In this document: one piece after another, positions 44,535 through 53,517 of the stretch
How positions within the stretch are numbered: position 1 is the stretch's first letter
Layout of the letters: each line of letters opens with the position of its first letter
Assembly (NCBI RefSeq): GCF_039539605.1
Contig: NZ_BAABDL010000017.1
Coordinates: forward strand, 1-64,000
From: Amphibacillus indicireducens
GTDB taxonomy: Bacteria; Bacillota; Bacilli; Bacillales; Amphibacillaceae
Reading direction: 5' to 3'
Length of the DNA stretch: 64,000 nucleotides
Position numbers and translations under genes: made by a program
Notes under the pieces: model-generated
Told to the model about the DNA's origin: nothing
The model's input: only the letters and a program-made list of their open reading frames with translations
Databases searched by the model: none

Positions 44535-46232
44535 TTAGTTTAGTACTTCATTTAAATAATCGACAAGTTCACCTTGATGACACTCATCTTGTTCATTCGT
44601 TTGCCGAACTTTGAACTCAACAATGCCTTCGCTCGCCTTTTTACCGACCGTTATCCGATACGGAATTCCAATTAAGTCACTGTCAGCAAACTTTACCCCT
44701 GCTCGCTCATTGCGATCATCAAATAACACATCAAAGCCTGCATCAGTTAATTGCTGATAAATTTCCTCTGCTAACTCTCTTTGCTCAGGTTTATTATTAA
44801 GAACCAATAAATGGACTTGATATGGCGCAAGATGTACTGGCCAAGTAATCCCCCGATCATCATGATATTGCTCAACAATTGCTGCTAAGGTACGGGAAAC
44901 CCCAATTCCATAACAACCCATCGTCAACGTTTCGGCTTTACCTTGTTGATTCAAATAATTTGCAGCTAATTTTTCGGCATAAAATCTACCCAGCTTAAAT
45001 ACTTGCCCAATTTCAATCCCCTTAGCAAACTTAATCACACCTTTGCCATCTGGGGATGGATCACCCTCACTAACAAAACGTAAGTCCGCATATTCAGTGT
45101 CATGTAAATCACGGGTTGGATTCACATTGATATAGTGAACACCTTCTTCGTTTGCACCACATGTTGCATTTGCCATCGATTTAACAGCATAATCACAAAT
45201 GACTTTAATATCTTCTGCTACACCAATTGGTCCAATCGATCCAAACCCAACATTCATTAATTCAAATGTTTTATCTTCATCAACTAATTCAACATCATTC
45301 GCGTGCAAATGATGTTTTAATTTAATTTCATTAACTTCATGATCCCCTCGTGTTACAACGAGAACATATTGATCATCCGCTTTAAATAGCAATGATTTCA
45401 TCCCTTGATCTAGATCATGCTCTAAGAAATCAGCAACTTCTTGCATTGTTTTTTGATTTGGTGTATCAACCTTTGCTAATTCTTTTTGCTCCTCAGTTGA
45501 GAATTGATACGTATCAAGTACCTCTGCCATTTCAATATTAGCTGCATAATCCGACTCACTTGAATAAGCAATCGTATCTTCACCGATCTCAGCCAAAGCC
45601 ATAAACTCATGAGTGTCTTTACCGCCCATCGCTCCTGCGTCAGCAATAACAGAGCGGAAATTCAATCCAAGTCGGTTAAAAATCCGTGTGTACGCTTGAT
45701 ACATTTGCTGATAGCGCTCATCTAGACTCTCATCAGTAGCATGAAATGAGTAGGCATCTTTCATAATAAATTCTCGACCTCTTAATAATCCAAATCGAGG
45801 ACGACGTTCATCACGATACTTTGTTTGAATTTGATAAATTGTTAATGGAAGTTGCTTGTAACTTTTTACTTCATCACGAATCAAGCTCGTAGCAATTTCT
45901 TCATGTGTTGGTCCAAGTACAAAATCACGATTATGACGATCTTTTAAGCGAATTAATTCATCGCCCATCGCATCCCAACGTTCTGTTTCTTTCCATAAAT
46001 CAGCCGATTGCAATGCCGGCATCAGCATTTCGTTCGCTCCAATTGCATCCATTTCCTCACGAATAATCGCTTCGATTTTATCTAATACTTTTTTTCCTAG
46101 CGGTAAGAAGCTGTACACTCCGGAAAAGTTTTGTCTAATATATCCAGCTCTAAGAAGCCACTTGTGGCTAGTTGCATCTGCATCAGCTGGAGTTTCTTTT
46201 AATGTCGGTATTAATGTTTTACTCTGTCTCAT
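44535..46232 (-). CDS. proS: Prolyl-tRNA synthetase
   Basis: Class II synthetase charging tRNA-Pro, 565 aa. Motif 1 (GYIRQNFSGVYSFLPLGKKVLDKIE), motif 2 (TKYRDERRPRFGLLRGREFIMKDAYSF) and motif 3 (GCYGIGVSRTLAA) are complete. The insertion domain (about 225-390) between motifs 2 and 3, which edits mischarged Ala-tRNA, is present, marking the bacterial type. An anticodon-binding domain closes the protein. No T-box leader is visible; the 29-nt gap to rasP leaves no room for one. Confidence 0.98.
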   Translation of the reverse strand: MRQSKTLIPTLKETPADADATSHKWLLRAGYIRQNFSGVYSFLPLGKKVLDKIEAIIREEMDAIGANEMLMPALQSADLWKETERWDAMGDELIRLKDRHNRDFVLGPTHEEIATSLIRDEVKSYKQLPLTIYQIQTKYRDERRPRFGLLRGREFIMKDAYSFHATDESLDERYQQMYQAYTRIFNRLGLNFRSVIADAGAMGGKDTHEFMALAEIGEDTIAYSSESDYAANIEMAEVLDTYQFSTEEQKELAKVDTPNQKTMQEVADFLEHDLDQGMKSLLFKADDQYVLVVTRGDHEVNEIKLKHHLHANDVELVDEDKTFELMNVGFGSIGPIGVAEDIKVICDYAVKSMANATCGANEEGVHYINVNPTRDLHDTEYADLRFVSEGDPSPDGKGVIKFAKGIEIGQVFKLGRFYAEKLAANYLNQQGKAETLTMGCYGIGVSRTLAAIVEQYHDDRGITWPVHLAPYQVHLLVLNNKPEQRELAEEIYQQLTDAGFDVLFDDRNERAGVKFADSDLIGIPYRITVGKKASEGIVEFKVRQTNEQDECHQGELVDYLNEVLN

Positions 46233-46261
46233 CTTTCATCCACCTTTTATCTCATTTCAAA

Positions 46262-47518
46262 TTACATAAATAAACGTTGAATATCATTCCAAGTTACAAT
46301 GATCATTAATAACATTAATAATGCAAAACCAATAAAATGAACGAGCCCTTCCTTTTCGGCTGAAATTGGTTTTCCTCGAACCGCCTCAATCCCGATAAAT
46401 AATAAACGACCTCCATCAAGTGCCGGTAATGGTAATAAATTAATCACACCTAAATTCACACTTAATGCCGCTGTCCAGTGAATAAACGTCCAAAAGCCAC
46501 TCTGAACCATCTGATCCGTAGCACCGTAAATTGCGACAGGTCCACCTAACATATCTAGCGAGAATTGACCACTTACTAGCATTGCGACGTTAACAATGAT
46601 TAACTTCGACCATTCATAGGTCTCTTTAAGGCTATATGGAATCGCTTTTAATGGTGATTTGTCAATGGATTGCATGACACCAATTTGACCATATACGGTA
46701 TCTTGATTTTCTATCGCTTGTGGTGTAACAGCTATTTCAAGTTCTTGACCAGCACGCTCAACTTGCATAAAGAGTTCTTGGTCTGGATTATCCCTGACTG
46801 ACGTCTGAAATTCAATCCATTTAGAAATAGGTTCACCATTAATCGCAAGAATTTCATCACCCGCTTCGAAACCTGCAGCTTCAGCAGGTCCGTCTGGCAT
46901 AATTTCACCTAAACGCGCTTCTTCTGAGGGAATCCCTTGTAATGATCCCATCACAAAAAACAGTAACGCAGTTAAAACAAAGTTCATCAGTGGTCCGGCA
47001 AAAAGCTGCATTGCTCTTTGACGCTTCGTTTTCGATGCAAACTGACGATTATATGGAGCAATTTGAGTAGCAACTTCATCCATAATATAATCAGCATTAT
47101 CAGCCACTGAATAAGTGACTAATTCATCTTCACCAACTAAACTACCAGTAATAATCAGTTCATGATCAAGGTCTGATCGCTCAACTTCAATCACCTGAGC
47201 TTCTGGATACTTTGCTTTGTGATTGATAATGATTTGACTGACTTTTTTCTCTTGATTAAAAGTTAAACCAATGTGTTGACCCGGTTTTAAATCAATGATT
47301 TCAGGATCTTCGCCCGCAACCCTTACGTAGCCACCCATAGGTAGAATTCGAATGGTATATAACGTTTCAGCCTTTTTAATCGAAAAAATCTTTGGACCAA
47401 AGCCAATCGCAAACTCTCTAACGAGCATGCCAGCTTTTTTAGCAAAAATAAAATGACCAAACTCATGAACAAAAACAAGCAATCCAAACATGAGGATAAA
47501 TGCTATTATCGTATTCAC
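46262..47518 (-). CDS. rasP: Site-2 protease RasP (RseP)
   Basis: Intramembrane zinc metalloprotease that cuts anti-sigma factors and signal peptides. HEFGH lies at 18-22 in the first membrane segment, GYVRVAGEDPE follows, a PDZ domain (about 190-270; GDEILAINGEPI) reads substrates, and the C-terminal membrane part has NLLPLPALDGGR with the third zinc ligand. The 418-aa length is normal. It starts only 19 nt after cdsA: dxr, which separates the two genes in B. subtilis, is missing. Confidence 0.96.
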   Translation of the reverse strand: MNTIIAFILMFGLLVFVHEFGHFIFAKKAGMLVREFAIGFGPKIFSIKKAETLYTIRILPMGGYVRVAGEDPEIIDLKPGQHIGLTFNQEKKVSQIIINHKAKYPEAQVIEVERSDLDHELIITGSLVGEDELVTYSVADNADYIMDEVATQIAPYNRQFASKTKRQRAMQLFAGPLMNFVLTALLFFVMGSLQGIPSEEARLGEIMPDGPAEAAGFEAGDEILAINGEPISKWIEFQTSVRDNPDQELFMQVERAGQELEIAVTPQAIENQDTVYGQIGVMQSIDKSPLKAIPYSLKETYEWSKLIIVNVAMLVSGQFSLDMLGGPVAIYGATDQMVQSGFWTFIHWTAALSVNLGVINLLPLPALDGGRLLFIGIEAVRGKPISAEKEGLVHFIGFALLMLLMIIVTWNDIQRLFM

Positions 47519-47537
47519 TTAAATCTCACTCCTCTTA

Positions 47538-48329
47538 TTATCCGATAAACTGAATAAAGTTTAAAAATGGGAAAACAAATAACCAACTATCAAAACGATC
47601 AAGAATACCACCATGACCAGGTAGTAGATGACCTGAATCTTTGACGTTATAATGGCGCTTCAGTCCAGATTCAACCAAATCACCAGTCTGTCCAATTAAA
47701 CTAGCGAAAAATGAAACGACAATCACAACGATCATTGAATCATGAACCGGAAATATAAAATTGAAGATTGTTCCTGCAACTATTGCCATAATCGCACCAC
47801 CAATTGCCCCTTCAATCGTCTTTTTCGGACTGATTTCTGGAAGCAATTTATGCTTTCCAAATAAATTACCTGAAAAGTAAGCACCACTATCAGTAATCAG
47901 AATAACAACAATAGCGTAAAATACGTACTCTAACCCAAATGCACGACTCGCAACAAAATAGTGGAAGCCTAAACCAATATAAATTGTTCCCAAAATTAAA
48001 AAGCCGGCATCATCAAAGGTAAATTTATTTTTCAATAAAACAGTATATGCTAAGATTGCTATAGAAATTATCAATAGCAAATTGATTTTGTTCATAGCAC
48101 TCGGTAGCATATCACCAATAAATGCGTCGGGTAACAATAGTATCCACAAAAGTAACATCGCTAAACAGACTGGAATCTTATAATCCGTTAGGTTACGCAT
48201 TCTTAATAGTTCAAATAGTCCAATGGAAGCTATTAATAACATGACAATCGAAAGCGGCCAGCCGCCATAAATAACAAACGGGAAAAATAGGGCAATGGCA
48301 ATGACTGCGGTTATTGTTCTTTTTAACAT
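47538..48329 (-). CDS. cdsA: Phosphatidate cytidylyltransferase CdsA
   Basis: Makes CDP-diacylglycerol from phosphatidate and CTP, feeding PgsA and other phospholipid enzymes. An integral membrane protein of 263 aa with about seven or eight hydrophobic segments and the complete C-terminal signature GLKRHYNVKDSGHLLPGHGG followed by LDRFDS. It follows uppS by 20 nt. Confidence 0.97.
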   Translation of the reverse strand: MLKRTITAVIAIALFFPFVIYGGWPLSIVMLLIASIGLFELLRMRNLTDYKIPVCLAMLLLWILLLPDAFIGDMLPSAMNKINLLLIISIAILAYTVLLKNKFTFDDAGFLILGTIYIGLGFHYFVASRAFGLEYVFYAIVVILITDSGAYFSGNLFGKHKLLPEISPKKTIEGAIGGAIMAIVAGTIFNFIFPVHDSMIVVIVVSFFASLIGQTGDLVESGLKRHYNVKDSGHLLPGHGGILDRFDSWLFVFPFLNFIQFIG

Positions 48330-48349
48330 CGGTATACACCTACTCTTTT

Positions 48350-49117
48350 CTATTCTAAACCACCATATCTTCTTTTTCGTTGCTGATAGGCTAGTAAAGC
48401 TTGTTTAAATTCATGCTCAGAAAATGCCGGCCAATAAGCATCGGTAAACCAAAATTCTGTATAGGCAAGTTGCCAGAGTAGAAAATTACTTAATCTAATC
48501 TCCCCGCTTGTACGAATTAATAAATCAGGTTCAGGTAAATGCGATGTATATAGGCGCTGATTAATTGTTTGTTCATCTATTTGATCGGGTGTTAATTTAT
48601 TTGAGCGTACATCCTCAGCAATCGATTTTACGACATCAACCATCTCTAAACGACTGCCGTAATTCATCGCAATATTGAGGATGAGCCCAGTATTATGTTC
48701 TGTTTTTTCAATCGCATTGTTGATCGCTTTTTGAGTTGACTTAGGTAATCTTTCAATATCACCAATCATTTCAATTTTAACATTTTCTTTGATCAAGTCT
48801 GGTAAATAGACACTTAAAAATTCTTGAGGGAGTTTCATTAAAAAATTAACCTCTTGTTCGGGTCTTTTCCAGTTTTCAGTCGAAAAAGCATACAATGTTA
48901 AAACCTTTATGTCGTATGTATTCGCGACTTCAACAATGTGTTTAACATTGTCCATTCCTTGTTTATGACCTGCGATTCTAGGTAACCCACGTTGTTTTGC
49001 CCAACGTCCGTTACCATCCATAATGATTGCCACATGATCTGGAATAACAGTGATCTGATGATCTTTTTCAACTGTCGTTTTATTTTTATTTATAAAAGGC
49101 CAATAGTTAAATGCCAT
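48350..49117 (-). CDS. uppS: Undecaprenyl diphosphate synthase UppS
   Basis: Cis-prenyltransferase that extends farnesyl diphosphate with IPP to the C55 lipid carrier for wall synthesis. The catalytic aspartate is D34 in IIMDGNGRWAKQRG; YAFSTENWKRP and LLIRTSGEIRLSNFLLWQ complete the site. I start at ATG 49117 (255 aa), 7 nt after GGAGG; the frame from 49141 includes that site. It needs IPP, so the absence of dxr nearby matters to its precursor supply. Confidence 0.97.
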   Translation of the reverse strand: MAFNYWPFINKNKTTVEKDHQITVIPDHVAIIMDGNGRWAKQRGLPRIAGHKQGMDNVKHIVEVANTYDIKVLTLYAFSTENWKRPEQEVNFLMKLPQEFLSVYLPDLIKENVKIEMIGDIERLPKSTQKAINNAIEKTEHNTGLILNIAMNYGSRLEMVDVVKSIAEDVRSNKLTPDQIDEQTINQRLYTSHLPEPDLLIRTSGEIRLSNFLLWQLAYTEFWFTDAYWPAFSEHEFKQALLAYQQRKRRYGGLE

Positions 49118-49210
49118 CTTTTTTCCTCCATTACTAAACAATGATCAACGATAATCACCATGCAGATATATCTAATCCTTATCATCATCAAGAAGATTAA
49201 ATCCTTATTT

Positions 49211-49239
49211 ACTTTATCGCAAGTTACCTTTTTTATCAA
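49211..49239 (-). promoter_or_regulatory. Candidate promoter of uppS-cdsA-rasP-proS
   Basis: Minus strand TTGATA (49234-49239), 17-nt spacer, TAAAGT (49211-49216). A second pair overlapping it (TTGCGA, 17 nt, TAATCT) is also possible. The leader of about 95 nt before uppS shows no clear structure. Confidence 0.35.
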
Positions 49240-49369
49240 ATTGATCGGTTCGTACCCTGTTTCAGTTTATCATGTAATGGCTTGAGAATCACTAGTAATC
49301 TTTATTAAAAAGAAAAAGGCGTAACAAAAGAACGCGCTTTTGCAACACCCATCACTCTTTTAAACCAGA

Positions 49370-49927
49370 TTATACTTCCATAATTTCTGCTTCTTTATCT
49401 TCCACTAATGAATCAATCTGCTTAATAAATTTGTCAGTTTCAGCTTGAACATCATTTTGATACTGACGTAATTCATCTTCAGTGATTTCACTATCTTTTT
49501 CATTTTTCTTTAATTGGTCATTTGCATCTCTTCTAATGTTACGAATTTGAACTTTTGATTCTTCAGCAAATTTACCAACAACTTTAACGAGTTCCTTACG
49601 GCGCTCTTCAGTTAATGGTGGAATAACGATTCGCACAATGTTTCCATCGCTTGATGGTGCTAAGCCAAGGTCAGCTTTTTGAATGCCTTTTTCGATATCA
49701 CCAATCGATGATTTATCAAATGGTGTGACAAGGATCATTCTTGCCTCAGGTGCCGTGATTGTTGCTAATTGATTTAATGGCGTCGCTGCACCATAATAAT
49801 CGACCATGACACTATTTAAAATTGCTGGATTTGCACGACCTGCTCGAACAGTCGCTAAACTTTTTTGAAAAGACTGAATCGCTTGATCCATTTTTTGCTG
49901 AATATCTTTAATAATTGCTTCTGACAT
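49370..49927 (-). CDS. frr: Ribosome recycling factor
   Basis: Splits post-termination ribosomes together with EF-G. The 185-aa protein has the three-helix bundle and the inserted beta domain, with VRAGRANPAILN, YYGAATPLNQLATI and RRDANDQLKKNEKD. It begins 2 nt after pyrH and shares its transcript. A weak hairpin around 49313-49345 may terminate it. Confidence 0.98.
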   Translation of the reverse strand: MSEAIIKDIQQKMDQAIQSFQKSLATVRAGRANPAILNSVMVDYYGAATPLNQLATITAPEARMILVTPFDKSSIGDIEKGIQKADLGLAPSSDGNIVRIVIPPLTEERRKELVKVVGKFAEESKVQIRNIRRDANDQLKKNEKDSEITEDELRQYQNDVQAETDKFIKQIDSLVEDKEAEIMEV

Positions 49928-49929
49928 GT

Positions 49930-50652
49930 TTATTTCCCCTTTACAATAGTTCCGATTTTTTCACCGAGAACTGCTCTTTTAATATTGCCTTCTTTGCCAA
50001 TTGAAAAGACTAATAGAGGTAATTCATTATCCATACATAATGATGATGCCGTTGAGTCCATCACACCTAGTTCTTCATTGAGCATCTGCATATAAGTGAG
50101 TTCTTCGTATTTCATTGCATTCGGATCGATTTTTGGATCTGCTGTATAGACACCATCGACATTGTTTTTAGCCATTAAAATCACTTCGGCATCAATTTCA
50201 GCAGCTCGTAATGCAGCAGTTGTATCTGTTGAAAAATAAGGATTTCCTGTACCTGCCGCAAAGATGACGACACGCTTTTTCTCAAGATGACGCATTGCTC
50301 GTCTTCTTATATAAGGTTCAGCAACCTGTCTCATTTCAATCGATGTTTGGACACGGGTTGCAACGCCAATATTTTCTAAGCTATCTTGAAGTGCTAATGA
50401 GTTCATAATCGTCGCAAGCATTCCCATATAATCTGCATTTGCTCGATCCATCCCCATTTCACTTCCTACTTTACCACGCCAAATGTTGCCACCACCTACA
50501 ACGATTGCCGTCTCTACACCAAGTTCTACGACTTCTTTCACCTGTTGGGCAATTGAACGAATAATTTTTGGTTCGAGTCCGTAGCCGAGTTCACCACTCA
50601 ATGCTTCGCCACTTAATTTTAGTACAATTCTTTTATAGTGTGCTTTCGTCAT
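49930..50652 (-). CDS. pyrH: UMP kinase PyrH
   Basis: Hexameric amino-acid-kinase-fold enzyme that phosphorylates UMP to UDP. Seen: RIVLKLSGEALSG, VVGGGNIWRG, ATIMNSLALQD, FAAGTGNPYFSTDTTAALRA and KNNVDGVYTADP. I start at ATG 50652 (240 aa), as GGAGG lies 5 nt before it and would be inside the frame from 50664. It is followed at once by frr, the standard pair. Confidence 0.97.
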   Translation of the reverse strand: MTKAHYKRIVLKLSGEALSGELGYGLEPKIIRSIAQQVKEVVELGVETAIVVGGGNIWRGKVGSEMGMDRANADYMGMLATIMNSLALQDSLENIGVATRVQTSIEMRQVAEPYIRRRAMRHLEKKRVVIFAAGTGNPYFSTDTTAALRAAEIDAEVILMAKNNVDGVYTADPKIDPNAMKYEELTYMQMLNEELGVMDSTASSLCMDNELPLLVFSIGKEGNIKRAVLGEKIGTIVKGK

Positions 50653-50682
50653 GTTAACCTCCATTATGTAGATTTTAATTAT

Positions 50683-50711
50683 ATTTTACACTAAGCGCTC
50701 CAAGGAAACAA
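50683..50711 (-). promoter_or_regulatory. Candidate sigma-A promoter of pyrH-frr
   Basis: Minus strand TTGTTT (50706-50711), 17-nt spacer, TAAAAT (50683-50688), immediately followed by a second TATAAT-like hexamer. It lies about 30 nt before the pyrH start. Confidence 0.5.
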
Positions 50712-50752
50712 TTGATTCGCCAAAATCTAGATAGAGTAAAATATTCAAAGAA

Positions 50753-50778
50753 AAGGGAACACGAAGAAGTGCTCCCTT
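50753..50778 (-). terminator. Terminator after tsf
   Basis: Minus strand AAGGGAgCAC/GTGtTCCCTT stem followed by TTCTTTG. Confidence 0.8.
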
Positions 50779-50791
50779 AATTAATCTTGAA

Positions 50792-51676
50792 TTAATTCTT
50801 CATTTGACTACGTACTTCTTCTGCAAAGTTTTCTTCTCGTTTTTCAATACCTTCGCCAACTTGATAACGCGTAAATGCATGAATTGAAGCACCTTTGTCT
50901 GCAACTAACTTTTTCACTTTAACATCTGGATCTTTAACAAAACTTTGCTCTAATAAGCTAATGTCTTCAAAGAACTTTCCTAAACGACCTTCAACCATTT
51001 TTTCAACGATTTTTTCTGGTTTCCCTTCATTTAGTGCTTGTTGTGTTAATACTTCTCTTTCTCTTGCGATTAAGTCAGCATCAACATCATCACGTGAAAC
51101 AAATTGTGGATTAACAGCAGCAATATGCATTGCAATGTCTTTTGCAAATGCTTCATCTGTTGTACCTTCTAAGACAACTAATGCACCAATTGAACCATTT
51201 AAGTGAATATATGCACCGAATGCATCTGCATCCGTTTTGTCAGCAATCACAAAACGACGTAAGGTGATTTTTTCACCAATTGTTGCAACTGCTTTATTAA
51301 TGTATGTTTCAATCGTATCACCATCGCCGTGTAGTGGCTGTTGTAATGCTTCTTCTAAGTTTGCTGGTTTTTGTGACAGCAAGTGCTCAGCTAAATCATG
51401 TACAAGTGCTTTAAATTGATCATTTTTAGTTACGAAATCTGTTTCACAGTTAATTTCTAATAAAACAGCTGTATTACCATCAACTAAAGTATAAGCTGTT
51501 CCTTCTGCTGCAATACGATCCGCTTTTTTAGCTGCACTAGAGATTCCTTTTTCACGTAAGAAATCAATTGCTTTTTCCATATCACCATCTGTTTCCTGTA
51601 GAGCTTTCTTACAATCCATCATTCCTGCACCCGTTTTTTCGCGTAACTCTTTTACCATAGCTGCTGTAATTTTCAT
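50792..51676 (-). CDS. tsf: Elongation factor Ts
   Basis: Nucleotide exchange factor for EF-Tu, 294 aa. N-terminal UBA-like domain (VKELREKTGAGMMDCKKAL), the conserved TDFVTKNDQF motif that displaces Mg-GDP, and two core domains ending in the acidic/basic tail. It follows rpsB by 84 nt across an attenuator-like terminator, which would set the S2:Ts ratio. Confidence 0.98.
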   Translation of the reverse strand: MKITAAMVKELREKTGAGMMDCKKALQETDGDMEKAIDFLREKGISSAAKKADRIAAEGTAYTLVDGNTAVLLEINCETDFVTKNDQFKALVHDLAEHLLSQKPANLEEALQQPLHGDGDTIETYINKAVATIGEKITLRRFVIADKTDADAFGAYIHLNGSIGALVVLEGTTDEAFAKDIAMHIAAVNPQFVSRDDVDADLIAREREVLTQQALNEGKPEKIVEKMVEGRLGKFFEDISLLEQSFVKDPDVKVKKLVADKGASIHAFTRYQVGEGIEKREENFAEEVRSQMKN

Positions 51677-51717
51677 CTATATTTCCTCCTTATGATTGTT
51701 ATACGTTCTTTTCTAAA

Positions 51718-51756
51718 AAAAGGTGATAAAAGGTTCCCCCCTTATCACCTTTTTAA
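51718..51756 (-). terminator. Terminator/attenuator between rpsB and tsf
   Basis: Minus strand AAAAGGTGATAA/TTATCACCTTTT stem, then TTTTT. Because tsf has no other visible promoter, partial read-through is likely. Confidence 0.82.
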
Positions 51757-51760
51757 TTTG

Positions 51761-52540
51761 TTATTCTTGTTCAACAGGTGTGCTTTCTGCTACTTCTTCA
51801 GTTGCAACTTCAACTTCTGCCTCTTCAGCTTCTGGTTGAGCTACTTCTTCAGTTTCTTCACCTTGCTTAACTTCTAAGATTGCATCTGCCATTGTTGACG
51901 TTAATAATTTAACTGCACGAATTGCATCATCATTTGCTGGGATCACGTAATCAATTTCATCTGGATCACAGTTCGTATCAACGATTCCAACAATCGGAAT
52001 GTTAAGTTTTTTCGCTTCTGCCACTGCAATGCGCTCTTTACGTGGGTCAACTACGAATAAAGCGTCAGGAAGCTTCTTCATATCTTTAATTCCACCTAAG
52101 AATTTAACAAGTCGATCTTTTTCTTTTAATAGATCAACTGTTTCTTTTTTAGGTAAAACGTCAAATGTACCGTCTTCTTCCATTTTCTCAATTGATTTTA
52201 GACGATTAATACTCTTACGAATCGTTTCAAAGTTTGTCAACGTTCCACCTAACCAGCGTTGGTTAATGTAATATTGACCTGAACGAATTGCCTCTTCTTT
52301 AATTGATTCTTGTGCTTGTTTCTTCGTACCTACAAATAATACAGAACCGCCATTTTCAGCAACTTCTTTGATGAAGTTATACGCTACATCAACCATCTTC
52401 ACAGTTTTTTGTAAGTCGATAATGTAAATGCCGTTTCTTTCCGTGAAAATATATTTTTTCATCTTTGGATTCCAACGACGTGTTTGATGTCCAAAATGAA
52501 CACCAGCTTCTAGTAGTTGTTTCATTGAAATAACTGCCAT
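51761..52540 (-). CDS. rpsB: 30S ribosomal protein S2
   Basis: Small-subunit protein S2, 259 aa. LLEAGVHFGHQTRRWNPKM, the VGTKKQAQESIKEEA motif, RWLGGTLTN and the DTNCDPDEIDYVIPANDDAIRA block are canonical. The C-terminus ends in an acidic, alanine/valine/glutamate-rich tail (about 230-259) longer than in some bacilli. A strong promoter and a leader with a terminator-like hairpin precede it. Confidence 0.99.
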   Translation of the reverse strand: MAVISMKQLLEAGVHFGHQTRRWNPKMKKYIFTERNGIYIIDLQKTVKMVDVAYNFIKEVAENGGSVLFVGTKKQAQESIKEEAIRSGQYYINQRWLGGTLTNFETIRKSINRLKSIEKMEEDGTFDVLPKKETVDLLKEKDRLVKFLGGIKDMKKLPDALFVVDPRKERIAVAEAKKLNIPIVGIVDTNCDPDEIDYVIPANDDAIRAVKLLTSTMADAILEVKQGEETEEVAQPEAEEAEVEVATEEVAESTPVEQE

Positions 52541-52595
52541 TTCTATTCCTCCTAATTTGGTTTTTTCCTCGGCTTACTTCATCACAATAGAAAAA

Positions 52596-52617
52596 CTAAT
52601 GACTGATTGATCATTAG
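52596..52617 (-). promoter_or_regulatory. Terminator-like hairpin in the rpsB leader
   Basis: Minus strand CTAATGA/TCATTAG stem followed by TTTTTC, located between the promoter and the ribosome site. It would be an attenuator, with S2 or another effector deciding read-through. The stem is AT-rich and therefore weak. Confidence 0.45.
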
Positions 52618-52663
52618 CACCTTTTCCATCATCCATAAGCGTGTGTATTTAACACCACAGATA

Positions 52664-52692
52664 ACTATATCATAATCATTATTTACAAGCAA
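52664..52692 (-). promoter_or_regulatory. Sigma-A promoter of rpsB-tsf
   Basis: Minus strand TTGCTT (52687-52692), 17-nt spacer, TATAGT (52664-52669). Optimal spacing and a good -10. Confidence 0.6.
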
Positions 52693-52702
52693 GTAATTAT
52701 TT

Positions 52703-53173
52703 CTACTGATTTTGATGAAATTTAATTAATAGTTCAACTTCTGTTTTACCACGATTTAATTTTTTAGCGATTGCTTCTGGTGTATCACCACGTTCGGCTA
52801 ATGATAATACTTGAGCAGCAAAAGATTGTTCAACAACAGGTTCTTGATCGTCAGGAACAAACGGTTGATAATCTTGATACTTTGCTTCTGTTTCTAGCTT
52901 AGTTGGCATTGGTACTTCTTGACTTTTATCAACTGATTTTGGTTGCTTAACCACAGGTTCTTTTTTAGGTTGTTGATTGATTAATTGAATTAATTTATCG
53001 TTTTCTTCGCGTATTTCTAATAAATAAACTGCTAATAGTTCTTCAATTTCTTTTTGTTGTTGATCTAAAGTCTGTTTTGTCATCGACGGTTGATCAACTT
53101 TAGCTTTAAGTTGTCTAATTACCACTAAGGTAATCGCATGGATTATAAAGCTAATCAATAGTAAATAGGCCAT
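52703..53173 (-). CDS. swrB: SwrB-like (YlxL) motility protein
   Basis: A 156-residue protein with one N-terminal membrane segment (about 3-19), a coiled, Gln/Glu/Lys-rich middle and a conserved C-terminal helix-turn-helix-like end (SLAERGDTPEAIAKKLNRGKTEVELLI). This architecture and the site between sigD and rpsB match B. subtilis SwrB (YlxL, 167 aa), which activates flagellar type III export and swarming. Primary sequence in the middle is divergent, so the symbol is tentative. It ends the fla/che operon. Confidence 0.75.
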   Translation of the reverse strand: MAYLLLISFIIHAITLVVIRQLKAKVDQPSMTKQTLDQQQKEIEELLAVYLLEIREENDKLIQLINQQPKKEPVVKQPKSVDKSQEVPMPTKLETEAKYQDYQPFVPDDQEPVVEQSFAAQVLSLAERGDTPEAIAKKLNRGKTEVELLIKFHQNQ

Positions 53174-53185
53174 TTTTAACCCCTC

Positions 53186-53497
53186 TTAACCGTTAATATC
53201 TATTCGCGTCCCTAAATAAGGATGTTGGATCTTAATTTTGTGTTCAGGTTTACTGTCTGCATGCTCATTTGACTGATCCAACTGGTTCTCTTGATCACTT
53301 TCCTTAGTATCATTTGATAATTTATGACCTTCTTCAAGATTAGTGACAGATCTGCGCTTCATTTCCTCAGCCTGTTGTTGTGCTTGAGCAATTACTTCTT
53401 GCATAAATTGGCCTCGTTGTTGGATTTGTTCTTGAATTCGACCGACGTCCTGAGTACGTGGTAAGGCAACTTGTAATTCAATTGATCTCCAACCCAT
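53186..53497 (-). CDS. Small conserved-looking protein of the fla/che operon, function unknown
   Basis: A 103-residue protein between fapA and the swrB-like gene. It starts MGWRSIELQVALPRTQDVGRI, then has a glutamine-rich helix (about 20-50, IQQRGQFMQEVIAQAQQQAEE) and an acidic, hydrophilic tail ending with HPYLGTRIDING. No membrane segment or signal peptide. I do not recognise the family; the N-terminal half looks structured. I place the start at ATG 53497, with AAAGGTG upstream, over GTG 53506. B. subtilis has no gene here; its position in the operon suggests a motility-linked role by inference only. Confidence 0.75.
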   Translation of the reverse strand: MGWRSIELQVALPRTQDVGRIQEQIQQRGQFMQEVIAQAQQQAEEMKRRSVTNLEEGHKLSNDTKESDQENQLDQSNEHADSKPEHKIKIQHPYLGTRIDING

Positions 53498-53517
53498 ATC
53501 GAACACACCTTTCCATT

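Noticed and set aside
46233..46261. T-box leader for proS
   Set aside because: Only 29 nt separate rasP and proS, and no specifier or anti-terminator structure fits.
50895..51206. 103-codon plus-strand frame opposite tsf
   Set aside because: Antisense shadow; no ribosome site and serine/threonine/alanine-rich composition.
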